From Streptomyces europaeiscabiei (lineage in GTDB: Bacteria > Actinomycetota > Actinomycetes > Streptomycetales > Streptomycetaceae), in assembly GCF_001550375.1 (NCBI RefSeq), contig NZ_LRTR01000211.1:1-39646 (forward strand): DNA of 39,646 nt, read 5' to 3'. Below the pieces are notes generated by a model. The model made no database searches, had not been told where the DNA came from, and worked only from the letters and a program-made list of their open reading frames with translations. Position numbers and translations under genes: made by a program. This document shows, piece after piece, positions 38,918 through 39,646 of this stretch (its first letter is position 1; each line of letters starts with the position of its first letter).

Positions 38918-39646
38918 ATGCCCGACAGTCAGCCGCAGCCTTCCCGCTCCTCGTCCGGCCCGCCCTCGGGAAGGGACGAGGCAGGCGCCCTGCTGCTGTG
39001 CGGGGCACGACTGACCGACGGCCGGGTGGTGGACGTACGGCTGGGCGGCGGACGTATCGAGGCGGTCGGCACGGCGGGCAGCCTGGGCGTGGGGCCCGCC
39101 TCGTCCGGGGCGCCGGCCACCCGGCTGGACCTCGGCGGCCATCTGCTCCTGCCGGCCCCCGCGGAGCCGCACGCCCACGGCGACACGGCCCTGTCGGCCG
39201 ACTTCGAGGGCCCGGTCCCTTACGACGGCCAGGACGTCCAGCGGCGGGCCACCGAGGCCGCGCTGCTGCAACTCGGGCACGGCGCCACGGCGGTGCGCTC
39301 GCATGTCCACGTGGGCGACGTACAGGGCCTGGATGCGCTGGCGGCGGTGCTGCAGGCGCGGCGGGCGCTGCGCGGGCTCGTCGAACTGACGTCGGTGGCG
39401 ATGCCCCGGGTGCTGACCGGGGTGGCCGGGGCGGACGGGCTCGCGATCCTGCGGGACGCCGTGAAGATGGGTGCCTCGGTGGTCGGCGGCTGCCCGGATC
39501 TGGACCCCGATCCCACCGGGTACGTGGAGGCGGTCCTGGAGATCGCCTCCGAGCACGGCTGCCCGGTCGACCTGCACACCGACGGCGACGACCCGGCCCG
39601 CCTCGCCCGGCTCACGGCCATGGCGGGCGGCCTGCGGCCCGGCGTC
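38918..39646 (+). CDS. Amidohydrolase-family protein (3' partial)
   Basis: ATG at 38918 after GGGAGTGAG; the frame is open to the right edge (243 codons). After a polar N-terminal 20 residues comes the beta-sandwich start (LLLCGARLTDGRVVDVRLGG), then LPAPAEPHAHGDTAL with the metal-type H85-x-H87. Further on are VRSHVHVGDVQG, VVGGCPDLDPDP and VDLHTDGDD. This resembles cytosine-deaminase-like amidohydrolases, where the corresponding motif is usually HxHxD. The residue after the second histidine is G followed by D here. The substrate is unknown and the C-terminal metal aspartate lies outside the window. Confidence 0.82.
   Translation, partial: MPDSQPQPSRSSSGPPSGRDEAGALLLCGARLTDGRVVDVRLGGGRIEAVGTAGSLGVGPASSGAPATRLDLGGHLLLPAPAEPHAHGDTALSADFEGPVPYDGQDVQRRATEAALLQLGHGATAVRSHVHVGDVQGLDALAAVLQARRALRGLVELTSVAMPRVLTGVAGADGLAILRDAVKMGASVVGGCPDLDPDPTGYVEAVLEIASEHGCPVDLHTDGDDPARLARLTAMAGGLRPGV

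Overview
This window is high-GC actinobacterial DNA and almost certainly comes from Streptomyces. The evidence is very strong G/C bias at third codon positions, many GTG and TTG starts, a long acidic NusG extension, DUF397/XRE/anti-sigma-like gene sets, and the gene order tRNA-Trp, secE, nusG, rplK, rplA, two lipoproteins, rplJ, rplL, rpoB, rpoC, rpsL, rpsG, fusA, tuf, which I recall from Streptomyces chromosomes. No prophage, insertion sequence, CRISPR array or rRNA gene was seen.

Left part (about 1-13.5 kb, accessory). A P-loop kinase that runs off the left edge is followed 6 bp later by a 943-residue protein that strings together an MJ1316/DUF504 domain, an endonuclease/exonuclease/phosphatase domain, a 2H phosphoesterase and a poly(A)-polymerase-like nucleotidyltransferase. 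This is a probable RNA end-healing and tailing cassette and the most unusual thing here. It is followed by a secreted protein of unknown role, an XRE regulator plus DUF397 protein with a divergent anti-sigma-like ATPase (WhiJ-type set), a winged-helix protein behind a structured leader, and a Uma2/DUF820 nuclease-fold protein. Next comes a two-gene glucuronoxylan operon on the minus strand (Tat-exported GH115, then Sec-exported GH10 xylanase), with a candidate operator upstream. An ECF sigma factor and its membrane anti-sigma partner complete this part.

Central part (13.5-33.3 kb, minus strand). This is the core gene-expression block, in transcription order: tRNA-Trp, secE, nusG, rplK-rplA, two paralogous lipoproteins, rplJ-rplL, rpoB-rpoC, a DUF1707/DUF4190 membrane protein, rpsL-rpsG-fusA and tuf. 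Strong hairpins separate the units after nusG, rplA, rplL, rpoC and tuf. Several contain G-U pairs that form only in the minus-strand transcript, which fixes their orientation. Good promoters with 17-bp spacers precede rpsL and rpoB. Both drug-target genes look wild type (RpsL K43 and K88; intact RpoB rifampicin region).

Right part (33.3-39.6 kb). On the plus strand are aspC with a perfect terminator and an adenosine-deaminase-family protein with altered substrate-pocket residues. Convergent to these on the minus strand, in transcription order, are tRNA-Thr, tRNA-Met, rpmG (54 residues), a HadA-like and a HadB-like dehydratase, and murB. The tRNA/rpmG/hadA/hadB order resembles the mycobacterial locus next to secE-nusG. 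A partial amidohydrolase runs off the right edge.

Starts were chosen from ribosome-binding sites and family lengths. Functional names rest on motifs and remembered family features; no database search was possible.
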